From the NCBI GenBank assembly GCA_004322015.1, contig SCQT01000131.1:1-54776 (forward strand): DNA of 54,776 nucleotides, in the 5' to 3' direction. This document shows, one piece after another, positions 26,241 to 34,482 of the stretch. The position numbers were made by a program, and so were the translations under genes. Position 1 is the stretch's first letter. Each line of letters begins with the position of its first letter. A model generated the notes under the pieces. It saw only the letters and a program-made list of their open reading frames with translations, did no database searches and was not told where the DNA came from. The stretch comes from Chitinophagaceae bacterium. GTDB taxonomy: Bacteria > Bacteroidota > Bacteroidia > Chitinophagales > Chitinophagaceae.

Positions 26241-27501
26241 CAGCGTTCAGGATTATTTTTTACCTGTAAGGGCTTTTAAAAATAATAACAGACTTTACAG
26301 GTATAAGATGTTTATTATGATTTCTTTCGTTACTGCTTTATATGCTGCTGTCTTTTTTCCCCTCTCCTATCTGATTCACTATGATGTAGCTTTTGTACCC
26401 ATTTACATTACAGTCGTTTTATGCGTAGCCTATCCTTTTCTAATGAAAAAAGGAGTCAGACTGGTTATTTTGGTAAATGTTTATTTAGCCGGCACCTGCG
26501 GCCTTATGGTATGGTTGATGCTGACTACCGGCGGATTGGTACGGTGCCCGGAAAACCCGGTCTTTCTGGCTGTTTTACCTGTTATTGCTCTATTGTGCAT
26601 TAACAGGAAAGCTGCTGTCATCTGGCTGATCATTACATTGGGGATACTTTGTGCTTTTGGCATAGCCACCATTTACGGATATCAATTCCCAATGGCTATG
26701 GAGAAGAAATTTGTCCCCGTATTTGAAACATTTTCATTCCCTGGATTAGCCGTTTTGCTCTTTGTGTTTGTCGTGATATTTGATAATGCTAAGAATGCCG
26801 CTCTGGGAAAATTGGAAGAGCAGAATAAATTAATAGAAATAGAGAAGGAGAAATCGGAGACCTTGTTACTAAATATTCTTCCGGAAGAGATATCCAATGA
26901 ATTAAAGCAGACGGGCAAAACCAGTGCACATAGCTATGATATGGCTACTGTGATGTTTTCTGATTTTGTAAACTTTACCAGTATAGGAGAGAAACTGACA
27001 CCGGAAGAATTAGTTTCAGCAATAGCCGAATATTTTGAAACCTTTGATCGGATTATAGAAAGATACGGAATAGAAAAGATTAAAACAGTGGGAGATGCCT
27101 ATATCTGTGCGGCAGGATTACCTATTCCTACTACGGACAACGCCTTGATCATGATCCAGGTGGCCTTTGATTTTCTGAAAGCATTAGATGAGTTAAATGA
27201 AAAAAGAAATTTCAGGAGAAATGTTGTTTTCAATATACGGATTGGCATCAATACGGGCCCCCTGGTGGCCGGCGTGGTAGGGATTAAGAAATTTGCTTAT
27301 GATATTTGGGGGGATACCGTTAATACTGCAGCCAGGCTACAGGAGAGGGGAGAGACTGGCAGGATTAATATTTCCGGCAGCACTTATGATTTAATAAAGC
27401 AGACTTATCCTTGCACCTATCGTGGAAAGATTGCTGCAAAAAATAAGGGACAGATTGACATGTATTTTGTTGAAAATATTCCCCAGGGTGTTTTAAGCTA
27501 A
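26224..27501 (+). CDS. Membrane-bound class III adenylate cyclase, copy 2
   Basis: The 425-residue protein has the same layout as copy 1: about six membrane helices (30-200), a linker helix (LEEQNKLIEIEKEKSE) and the cyclase domain with Asp247 (FSDFVNFT), Asp291 (TVGDAY), the adenine-type Lys/Asp pair and NTAARLQ. The catalytic domain differs from copy 1 at only a few positions, while the membrane domain is clearly different, so the two probably answer different signals with the same output. The GTG start at 26224 overlaps the terpene-cyclase-like gene by 17 bp, which points to translational coupling; the next in-frame ATG would remove the first cytoplasmic stretch. The next gene starts 13 bp downstream. 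Confidence 0.93.
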   Translation: MKKRINSVQDYFLPVRAFKNNNRLYRYKMFIMISFVTALYAAVFFPLSYLIHYDVAFVPIYITVVLCVAYPFLMKKGVRLVILVNVYLAGTCGLMVWLMLTTGGLVRCPENPVFLAVLPVIALLCINRKAAVIWLIITLGILCAFGIATIYGYQFPMAMEKKFVPVFETFSFPGLAVLLFVFVVIFDNAKNAALGKLEEQNKLIEIEKEKSETLLLNILPEEISNELKQTGKTSAHSYDMATVMFSDFVNFTSIGEKLTPEELVSAIAEYFETFDRIIERYGIEKIKTVGDAYICAAGLPIPTTDNALIMIQVAFDFLKALDELNEKRNFRRNVVFNIRIGINTGPLVAGVVGIKKFAYDIWGDTVNTAARLQERGETGRINISGSTYDLIKQTYPCTYRGKIAAKNKGQIDMYFVENIPQGVLS

Positions 27502-27514
27502 AAAATAAAATGAG

Positions 27515-30256
27515 ATGTCACAGGCGCTGTTAAGATTATTAAATATCAGGTCATACGAATGGAAGCTGGTAAGGCAAATGTTTATCGTACAGTTTTTCCT
27601 TGTAATCGGGACATCTTTTCTTTTTATTTCTGCCGATGCTATCTTTCTTTCGCAATATCATATTATTGAATTACCTAAAGCATTTCTCATCGCCGGAATT
27701 TTCCTTCTTTTGTTCAACCGGATTTACAGCCGAATAGAACATAAGATCTCTACAAAGAGACTTCTGTTTACTGTCATCATATTCAGTATTGTGCTCACCT
27801 TATTGATTCGCATCGGGTTTATGTTCCCTGAGCTCGGGTGGATGCCGTATATACTCCTGATAGGTTATAACATTATATATTTACTTACTGCTCTGATCTT
27901 TTGGGGAGTAGCCGCCATGCTGTTTAATGTGAGGGAAAGTAAGCGATTGTTTACCATTATCGGCGCCGGGGATCTGCCTGCTAAATTATTGGGCTATTTG
28001 TTAGTGCCATTAACAGGAAAGTACATCGGGTTAAATAATACCATTTGGCTGGCAATTCTTGCCTTTATCATTGCCATACCTTTTGCATGGAAAATGTTTA
28101 ATATGAGACAGGTGGCTTTACTTAACAGAGAACAGGAAGAACATAAGATCAATCGTTTTGTCAATAGTAATGTGAGAAAGGTAAAAAAGGTTTTCGGGTC
28201 TGATTTAATTATGGCTATTTCCATCCTCTCTTTAATTACTTTTACGGCCATCATATTAATTGATTTTACTTTTCTTGCAGAGGCACAGGTAAAATACCGC
28301 ACTGATATTGCCCTGGCCTCTTTCCTGGGTATATTCTTCGCAGCCGGCAGAATACTGGCAATTATACTAAAATTTACGTTAAGTAGCCGGATCATTGCCC
28401 GTATGGGATTGGTGTGGTCCTTGTTGTTGTCACCTGTGAGCTTACTGATTTTAATCGTCATTATTTTCTCCATTATTAAAGCGGATAATACCTTAGAACC
28501 TTTTATCTATTTAGTGGGTATCATGGCGTTGATGACTGAAATCCTGAAGTCTCTTATTCAGGAACCTGTGTTCCTTGTTTTATTTCAACCTTTAAAACAA
28601 TCTCTGCGCTTGAAAGGTCATGTGATCGCGAAAGGGTATATGCTGGGGACAGCTATGATACTGACGGGCGGCTGGTTGATATGGTATTTATGGCATACTG
28701 CTTATCTGTCCCTCGCCGTCTTCTGCTCTGTGCTTACATGGATTCTTGCAGTGTGGATCCTGAGTATTTTTTTAGTGAAAAAGGAATATTTAAAAACGCT
28801 GTTTGAGGCTATCAAAGGCGGCTTTTTCAGAGGGAATGAATTATATCTTCAGGACAGGTCCATCAGGGATCTCCTGGTGCAAAAGACGGAAAGTAAGAAA
28901 CCCCTGGAAGTGATCACCGCCCTGGATTTATTGGAAAGGGAGGATCATGAAAATATCGGCAAATTATTGGCCGCACAATTGAAAAAGAAGGATCCGTTGA
29001 TCTTAAAATATGCACTTGCAAGAATAGCTGAAAAAAAATACAGGCCGGCTTTAGACGCTGTGAAACAGTTATTGCAAAAAGGAGAAACCCGGATCCGGCC
29101 GGAGTGTATCCAGGCAATAAGTTTATTAAATGAGGACGATTTGTCTGCCTTAGGACCTTTCATGGACAATGAGGATGAACCTTGTCGGCTGGCAGCCATA
29201 GCGGGAATGCTGAAAAGCAACGATCTGGAACTATTTGTGCTGGCAGGTCAGCGATTGCTGCAACTGGCCCGTTCTGCTGAGGCTTCTGACCGGGCCGCTG
29301 CTGCCAGGATTATTAAGGATACGGGTGAGGTTAAATTTCATAAAGTACTGGCAGATCTTTTAAATGATACGGATATACAAGTGCAAAAACAAGCTATTAC
29401 CGCGGCCGGAGTTATTCATTGTGATGCGGTTATTCCGATATTGTTCACGAAGCTGAGGCAAAGAGAGACGCACAGTGAAGCTGTTTCAGCGCTGATAGCA
29501 TATGGTGATAAAGTATTGGAAAATTATGGCGGGAGTATAAAGGAATCCACTGAACTATTGCCTCAGTTTATTGCGATTGCGGGAGGTATTGCAAATGATA
29601 AAGCAGCAGATTTTTTAATTTGCAAATTGACAGATGTTCCTTCATTCAGGACTATTATTTTAGAACAATTATGGAAAATAAGATTTTCGGCTCCACCTGT
29701 CAAAAGGAATTTGTTGCTGCAGATCATTAATGAAGAGCTGCAAAGATCGGAGGAAACCTTGGGTTTTATATATCATCTTCATGCCGGAAAACATCATCCC
29801 GAACTCTATCATGCCTTGCAAATGGAATTAGGCATACGGATCAATAATATATTGAAGATATTGGGATTTTTATACGAGAGAAGCAAGATGAGTGATGCGT
29901 TACATGCGGTGACGACAAATGATCGTCGCAAAATTTTCAACGCCTTGGAAATGCTGGAAATGATGATCCCGAGGAATATTTTTAAACGGCTGAATACATT
30001 GATAGAAGAAAGCTTGCATCCCGGTGCAAAAGTCAAACAACCCAAAGAACGCATCAATATTCAGGCTATCATAGGAGCTATCCTGCAATCTGCTTCAGGC
30101 AGCTTTAATTCATGGACCAGATCTGTTGCTATAGCTTCTATTCCAAAGCTTAAAGATAAATCTATGTTTCTCTTGTTAAAACATTTGTCCCTGATTGAAT
30201 CTGACCCTATTGTGGAAGAAACCATGCAGTATGTTATTTTGCACGAACCGGTGTAA
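27515..30256 (+). CDS. ATP/ADP-carrier-like (NTT) membrane protein with a HEAT-repeat C-terminus
   Basis: The 913-residue protein has two halves. Residues about 15-425 contain eleven or twelve membrane helices in the arrangement of the nucleotide-transporter (NTT, Npt) and related major-facilitator proteins; the segment FGSDLIMAISILSLITFTAIILIDFTFL marks the second half. Residues about 445-913 are soluble alpha-helical repeats of HEAT type (for example LNDTDIQVQKQAITAAGVI and NEDEPCRLAAIAGML). Related proteins elsewhere carry NTT, HEAT and a cyclic-nucleotide-binding domain in one chain; here the binding domain appears as a separate gene directly downstream. In free-living bacteria these proteins are not proven nucleotide exchangers, so transport of ATP/ADP is not claimed. 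It is 13 bp behind cyclase 2. Confidence 0.78.
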   Translation: MSQALLRLLNIRSYEWKLVRQMFIVQFFLVIGTSFLFISADAIFLSQYHIIELPKAFLIAGIFLLLFNRIYSRIEHKISTKRLLFTVIIFSIVLTLLIRIGFMFPELGWMPYILLIGYNIIYLLTALIFWGVAAMLFNVRESKRLFTIIGAGDLPAKLLGYLLVPLTGKYIGLNNTIWLAILAFIIAIPFAWKMFNMRQVALLNREQEEHKINRFVNSNVRKVKKVFGSDLIMAISILSLITFTAIILIDFTFLAEAQVKYRTDIALASFLGIFFAAGRILAIILKFTLSSRIIARMGLVWSLLLSPVSLLILIVIIFSIIKADNTLEPFIYLVGIMALMTEILKSLIQEPVFLVLFQPLKQSLRLKGHVIAKGYMLGTAMILTGGWLIWYLWHTAYLSLAVFCSVLTWILAVWILSIFLVKKEYLKTLFEAIKGGFFRGNELYLQDRSIRDLLVQKTESKKPLEVITALDLLEREDHENIGKLLAAQLKKKDPLILKYALARIAEKKYRPALDAVKQLLQKGETRIRPECIQAISLLNEDDLSALGPFMDNEDEPCRLAAIAGMLKSNDLELFVLAGQRLLQLARSAEASDRAAAARIIKDTGEVKFHKVLADLLNDTDIQVQKQAITAAGVIHCDAVIPILFTKLRQRETHSEAVSALIAYGDKVLENYGGSIKESTELLPQFIAIAGGIANDKAADFLICKLTDVPSFRTIILEQLWKIRFSAPPVKRNLLLQIINEELQRSEETLGFIYHLHAGKHHPELYHALQMELGIRINNILKILGFLYERSKMSDALHAVTTNDRRKIFNALEMLEMMIPRNIFKRLNTLIEESLHPGAKVKQPKERINIQAIIGAILQSASGSFNSWTRSVAIASIPKLKDKSMFLLLKHLSLIESDPIVEETMQYVILHEPV

Positions 30257-30452
30257 AAAATCGAGGGTCAATCACAATGCTGTTTCAAATCTTAATTTAA
30301 ACAACGGATATTAATTTTTTCGATGACGTATTCTTGATAACTGTAATTTATTTATTTTTGAAAAAGTATTATTTTGATATTTTGAGGATCGGATTATAAT
30401 TTATTGTTCTCTTTTTTAAAACTTACGGATAGAGGCAAAACATTTAACTGAT
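30257..30452 (+). other. Intergenic stretch before the cNMP-binding gene
   Basis: No gene or convincing terminator was found in these 196 bp. The sequence is AT-rich and has no clear TAnnTTTG box at a normal distance from the ATG at 30453. Whether the cNMP-binding gene is read from the cluster or separately cannot be decided. Confidence 0.5.
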
Positions 30453-30908
30453 ATGTTGCTAATTGAAAAGGTATTGTTGTTAAAATCCACACCCATATTC
30501 AGGGAAACCCCTGAACCTGATTTAATAGATACGGCCGCCATTGCGGAGGAAGTGCAGATGGATGCAGGGGCTATAATTTTCAGGAAGGGAGAGCTAGGGA
30601 AATGTATGTACATTATACAAAGCGGTAAGGTTAATATTCATGACGGTGATCACATATTGGCAGTTCTGGAAGAAAACGATATATTTGGAGAATTATCCTT
30701 ATTGGATGAAGAAAACCGCTCTGCGGGGGCGGTCTGTGCAGAGGATTGCTTATTGTTAAAATTGGATCAGGAACCGTTTTATGAAATATTGGCGGATAAT
30801 ATCAATGTATTGAAAGGAATATTAAAAACACTTTCCGGGCGGCTGCGTGCGCTAGACGAGCAGAATACTTTATTAAACGCACGGGTTAAAGTGCAGGATA
30901 CGCCCTAA
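30453..30908 (+). CDS. Stand-alone cyclic-nucleotide-binding domain protein
   Basis: The 151-residue protein consists almost entirely of one CRP-type cyclic-nucleotide-binding domain: the beta-roll GAIIFRKGELGKCMYIIQSG, then the phosphate-binding cassette FGELSLLDEENRSAGAV, with the Gly-Glu and the Arg-Ser that contact the ribose and cyclic phosphate, and a C-terminal helix. No helix-turn-helix or kinase domain follows, so it is not a CRP transcription factor and probably acts by protein contact. Its neighbour is the NTT-HEAT protein, which in some relatives is fused to such a domain, and two adenylate cyclases lie upstream; sensing their cAMP and controlling the carrier is my inference. The 3' end overlaps the convergent HD gene by 23 bp. 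Confidence 0.88.
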   Translation: MLLIEKVLLLKSTPIFRETPEPDLIDTAAIAEEVQMDAGAIIFRKGELGKCMYIIQSGKVNIHDGDHILAVLEENDIFGELSLLDEENRSAGAVCAEDCLLLKLDQEPFYEILADNINVLKGILKTLSGRLRALDEQNTLLNARVKVQDTP

Positions 30909-31503
30909 CGATCTTTTCCAATGCCGCCAGATGGACAGCTTCTTTTTCACTTCTTAATTTGACCGAACTGACAGTAAAATAATGATGTGATGATAAAAAT
31001 CGGACCTGAATACGATTCCATTCCTTTTCATTCTTTATCATTTTCAGGGTCAATAATTCCTGATAAAGTAAATTGGCAATAGGGATAAAATCCTCCCTGC
31101 CTAAATAATCAAGATCTGCATCGCAGATCACCTGTTCCAGGTGATTCATTGGCGTTTGAGGAATATGAGTAGCAGCTATTAATCCATGGATTCTGTTTAA
31201 TTGTTCAGGGGTGACCCCAAATTGGGGTAATTCTTTTTCTGCAAGTTCCCAACTCTTTTCTTCGTGTCCTTTGTAAGTGGCGATAAATCCGCTGTCATGA
31301 TACAAAGTCGCCACTTTAAGAACAAACATATCCTGTTCGTCAGTTATATCTTCTTCTCCTGCTATCCTGATCGCCTGACCCAGTACATCAATAGTATGTT
31401 CCACACAGTGATAAGTGAGTTGGGAAGATAACTTTTCCCCCAGCATTTGTAAGACATGACGATGAATGAGTCCGTATTGTTTACTGAGCAGCAAGGAATC
31501 CAT
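30886..31503 (-). CDS. HD-domain phosphohydrolase
   Basis: The 205-residue protein is a cytoplasmic metal-dependent HD-superfamily hydrolase. Visible metal ligands are His36 (YHCVEHT), His69-Asp70 (LYHDSGF), probably His113 (AATHIPQTP) and Asp128 or Asp130 (ICDADLDYLGR), in the usual order and spacing. Related proteins are annotated only as predicted metal-dependent phosphohydrolases; substrates vary from nucleotides to cyclic nucleotides. Its gene converges on the cNMP-binding gene and overlaps it by 23 bp at the 3' ends. A role as a phosphodiesterase in the same cAMP circuit is attractive but rests on position alone. Confidence 0.87.
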   Translation of the reverse strand: MDSLLLSKQYGLIHRHVLQMLGEKLSSQLTYHCVEHTIDVLGQAIRIAGEEDITDEQDMFVLKVATLYHDSGFIATYKGHEEKSWELAEKELPQFGVTPEQLNRIHGLIAATHIPQTPMNHLEQVICDADLDYLGREDFIPIANLLYQELLTLKMIKNEKEWNRIQVRFLSSHHYFTVSSVKLRSEKEAVHLAALEKIVRAYPAL

Positions 31504-31644
31504 AAATGATGCGCAAGTGATTATAGACTGTATGTCACTATAAAGATAAAGTTATTTCCGAACTTTTAAATGAAAAATCCTGAGAATATTATAATTTTTC
31601 AAATCTCCTTTTCCGTAATATTCACAATACAGGAAGTTTATGTT

Positions 31645-31652
31645 TATTTTTG
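31645..31652 (+). promoter_or_regulatory. -7 box of the secreted multi-domain protein gene
   Basis: TATTTTTG at 31645-31652 lies 25 bp before the TTG start codon at 31678. A weak TTCAC at 31621 could be the -33 box. Confidence 0.5.
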
Positions 31653-31677
31653 AGTGGTATTTTAATTCTTCTGCCCA

Positions 31678-33576
31678 TTGAAAAGGCTATGTAGAAAAAT
31701 TATAGGATTATCGGTTGCCTGTCTGGGATATACCATTATAAATCTGGCGCCGGTTTGTGCTCAGGTATGCACCGGTTATGAGCTTTATAAGCAGGATTTC
31801 GGAGGTGATGCATCATCTCCGGATATTGGGATTCCTTTACCTGACAGCGTAACCTCTTATATTTACACTACAGGTCAAATTAATGACGGAGATTATGGCA
31901 TCAGGAAAACAATACCCCATACTTTCTCACACTGGCTTTCGGGAACAGACCACACAGGAAATGGATATATGATGGTTATTAACGCGAGCTATGATCCGGG
32001 ATTATTTTACCAAACCAGGATTGACCGGCTTTGCCAGGGGAGTTCTTTTTATTTTTCTGCCTGGATCGCTAATCTCCTGCGTGCAGGCTCTTCGGATCCT
32101 TTAGATCCTGATATTCGTTTTGTGATCAGAAGTGTGGTGGACAGCAGTATCATTGCCGATACAACCACCGGGATTCTAAGCCGTTACAGCACGCTGACCT
32201 GGGTGCAATATGGTATTCATTTTAAGCTTCCTGCAGGAGAGTCGTCCGTGCTTTTACAAATGTTTAATAATCAGACGGGCGGTGCTGGAAATGATCTGGC
32301 TATGGACGATATCACTTTTTCTTTATGCGGGCCACCAATTAATATTGGTATGGCAGGAACTTACCAGCAATCAGAGGATGCCTGTGTGGGAGATCAGGTT
32401 TCTTTTAACGCGGGGATTCCCGCAGGTTATTATAAGAATCCTCAATATCAATGGCAGTTTGGTAAAGATACCCTCAATTGGCAGGATATACCTGGGGCGA
32501 CTGCAACTTCTTTGAGGATATCGGATGCCAAAGAAGCCGATTCAGGTTGGTACAGGATCCTGGTGGCTGAGCAGGGAAATATTACTTCACCTCATTGCAG
32601 GATAGCTTCGAAGGCCATCCCTCTTCATGTGTGGACGCCCCAGGCCTTTTCTATCGAAGGTAAAGACTCTGTTTGTCAGGGTACATTTTTTTATTTAACT
32701 GCCCCCCCCGCAGCCGGATATCTGTGGACAGGTCCAAATGGCTTTACCAGTACACTGGATTCGCTCGTTTTTAATCCGGCTTCAATTAATCAGGGAGGAA
32801 TCTACCAACTGAGGTTAACCACAAACGGGGGATGCACCAGTGAAGCGCAAAAAACAGTAGTGATACAAGCGGACGATCTCCTTGTTTCCATCCACCAGGA
32901 TTCCGTCTTTTGCCAGGGCAATGCGGTCACCTTAAATGCATTTAATAATGACGCCGCCTATCTATGGAATTCAGGGCAACAAATTCCTGCCATTAACGCA
33001 GATACATCCGGTTTTTACAAAGTAACCGTCAGTAAAGGTGCTTGCACGAAGTCAGATAGCGTTACCCTCAGGGAAATTTTGAGGCCGGTCGTCAATTTGG
33101 GGAATGACACAACTATTTGTATAGGGGAGCCTTATGTTTTAAATGTGGCCATTCCCCAGGCTGACAGTTATCTATGGCAGGATGGATCGGCCGATACGGT
33201 TTATCAGGTTTCAGAGTCGGGCACTTATTCGGTTGTCGTCAGGAACCAGTGCGGGACTGCAACCGGCACGGTTCACGTCAATACGGAAGAATGTGCAAAC
33301 CGGTTACTTTTCCCGACAGCGTTTAGTCCTAATGGAGATGGAATGAATGATGTTTTCAAACCGAAGGTACTTCTCCGGATATTACAATATCAGTTAAGAA
33401 TATTTGATCGCTGGGGAAATCAGGTGTATCAAAGTACTAACCCCTCTACCGGATGGGATGGTACTTATAACGGGCATCTGTTGCCTGTCGGCGCCTATGT
33501 TTGGTCAGTGCATTATGTAAGGGTCAGAGATGAAAAATCCATTTCTCAGCAGGGAACGATTACTTTGATCAGATAG
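31678..33576 (+). CDS. Secreted Ig-like protein with gliding-motility-type C-terminal sorting domain
   Basis: The 632-residue protein has a signal peptide (start TTG at 31678; KRLCRKIIGLSVACLGYTII, cleavage after CAQ), chosen because no other start keeps the signal peptide. The N-terminal part (about 35-220) looks like a jelly-roll carbohydrate- or surface-binding domain (LYKQDFGGDASSPDIG, MDDITFSLCG). Several Ig-like or PKD-like repeats with paired Cys follow (DSVCQGTFFYLTAP, DSVFCQGNAVTLNAF, DTTICIGEPYVLNV). The last 90 residues, starting LLFPTAFSPNGDGMNDVFKP and containing IFDRWGNQVYQS, are the type-B (CHU_C / gliding motility-associated) C-terminal domain used by the type IX secretion system. 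An adhesin-like surface protein is likely. The stop codon is followed by a repeat tract. Confidence 0.88.
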   Translation: MKRLCRKIIGLSVACLGYTIINLAPVCAQVCTGYELYKQDFGGDASSPDIGIPLPDSVTSYIYTTGQINDGDYGIRKTIPHTFSHWLSGTDHTGNGYMMVINASYDPGLFYQTRIDRLCQGSSFYFSAWIANLLRAGSSDPLDPDIRFVIRSVVDSSIIADTTTGILSRYSTLTWVQYGIHFKLPAGESSVLLQMFNNQTGGAGNDLAMDDITFSLCGPPINIGMAGTYQQSEDACVGDQVSFNAGIPAGYYKNPQYQWQFGKDTLNWQDIPGATATSLRISDAKEADSGWYRILVAEQGNITSPHCRIASKAIPLHVWTPQAFSIEGKDSVCQGTFFYLTAPPAAGYLWTGPNGFTSTLDSLVFNPASINQGGIYQLRLTTNGGCTSEAQKTVVIQADDLLVSIHQDSVFCQGNAVTLNAFNNDAAYLWNSGQQIPAINADTSGFYKVTVSKGACTKSDSVTLREILRPVVNLGNDTTICIGEPYVLNVAIPQADSYLWQDGSADTVYQVSESGTYSVVVRNQCGTATGTVHVNTEECANRLLFPTAFSPNGDGMNDVFKPKVLLRILQYQLRIFDRWGNQVYQSTNPSTGWDGTYNGHLLPVGAYVWSVHYVRVRDEKSISQQGTITLIR

Positions 33577-33621
33577 TGCCGGTCATTGATTCCCGTCTGC
33601 CCCTCCCCCAGATACACAAAC

Positions 33622-33657
33622 TATAACGTCATAGAGCCATAAAGCCATAAAACCATC
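33622..33657 (+). repeat. 8-bp-period repeat tract after the secreted protein gene
   Basis: Units CATAGAGC (33630-33637), CATAAAGC (33638-33645) and CATAAAAC (33646-33653) follow in phase, preceded and followed by weaker units. They match the units at 34451-34482 and resemble those before tsaD. The tract lies in the gap where rpmI and rplT would normally follow infC. Confidence 0.75.
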
Positions 33658-33782
33658 ATTATCTTCCGCAATAACGTACAGTTCAGCACCATCCGTTTTC
33701 TCTGCCGGATCTAAATCCTGAACTTCCTATTCACCGCAAAATAAAGGGGTGATATTTTTTTGAACTGTTAAGAAGGGATGTC

Positions 33783-34343
33783 CTACTTTTTCTTAATGGT
33801 CTTCGGTGCAAAAATAGCCAACATACGTTTCCCTTCCATTTTGGGCATGCTTTCCAATTGGCCAAATTCAGCCAGACGTTCGGCAAATTTCAGCAATAAT
33901 AGTTCTCCCCGGTCTTTAAACACAATGGCGCGTCCACGAAACTGGACATAAGCCTTCACTTTATTCCCATCCTTCAGGAATTTTTCTGCATGCCTGGATT
34001 TAAAATCGAAGTCGTGGTCATCGGTGTTAGGAGTGAAGCGGATCTCTTTCACCTCTGATTTAGCAGACCGGGCTTTAATTTCTTTTTCCCTTTTCTTTTT
34101 CTCGTACAGGAATTTGTTATAATCAACAATCCTGCATACGGGAGGATCTGCGTTAGGCGAAATTTCTACCAGATCAAGTCCGGCTTCTTCAGCCATTCTT
34201 AGCGCTTCCTGAATAGGATATACATCGCTTTCGATGCGTTCTCCTACCACTCTTACTTTTGGTGCCCTGATACGATCATTGATACGATGTTCAGGCTCAT
34301 GTATTCTCCGGGGACCCCGGGTAAAATTTGGTCTTCTCTGCAT
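33783..34343 (-). CDS. infC: Translation initiation factor IF-3
   Basis: IF-3 binds the 30S subunit, prevents premature 50S joining and proofreads the start codon. The 186-residue protein has both domains: the N-terminal one with NDRIRAPKVRVVGE and YNKFLYEKKKREKE, and the C-terminal one with EIRFTPNTDDHDFDFKSRHAEKFLKDG and PKMEGKRMLAIFAPK. It starts with ATG (MQRRPNFTRGP). It lies 138 bp downstream of thrS in the usual thrS-infC order, but the ribosomal protein genes rpmI and rplT, which normally follow, are absent. The gaps on both sides hold 8-bp-period repeats. Confidence 0.97.
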   Translation of the reverse strand: MQRRPNFTRGPRRIHEPEHRINDRIRAPKVRVVGERIESDVYPIQEALRMAEEAGLDLVEISPNADPPVCRIVDYNKFLYEKKKREKEIKARSAKSEVKEIRFTPNTDDHDFDFKSRHAEKFLKDGNKVKAYVQFRGRAIVFKDRGELLLLKFAERLAEFGQLESMPKMEGKRMLAIFAPKTIKKK

Positions 34344-34368
34344 TCAGTATTTATTAGTTAAGAAATAT

Positions 34369-34400
34369 TGTTTCTTTGTTATATTGCTACATTGTTTTAT
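34369..34400 (+). repeat. 8-bp-period repeat tract between infC and thrS, TGTT orientation
   Basis: Four units in phase on the plus strand: TGTTTCTT, TGTTATAT, TGCTACAT, TGTTTTAT. They belong to the same family as 8702-8757 and point opposite to the neighbouring tract at 34451-34482. Confidence 0.65.
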
Positions 34401-34450
34401 TTAAATTATCTTTTTTTATTCACAAGGAAGCCTCTACGAATTTTCGAGAC

Positions 34451-34482
34451 CATAAAGCCATAAAACCATAAAACCATGTAAT
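34451..34482 (+). repeat. 8-bp-period repeat tract between infC and thrS, CATA orientation
   Basis: Units CATAAAGC, CATAAAAC, CATAAAAC and CATGTAAT run in phase and end at the thrS stop codon. Together with the oppositely oriented tract at 34369-34400 they form an inverted arrangement in the transcribed thrS-infC spacer. Confidence 0.75.
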
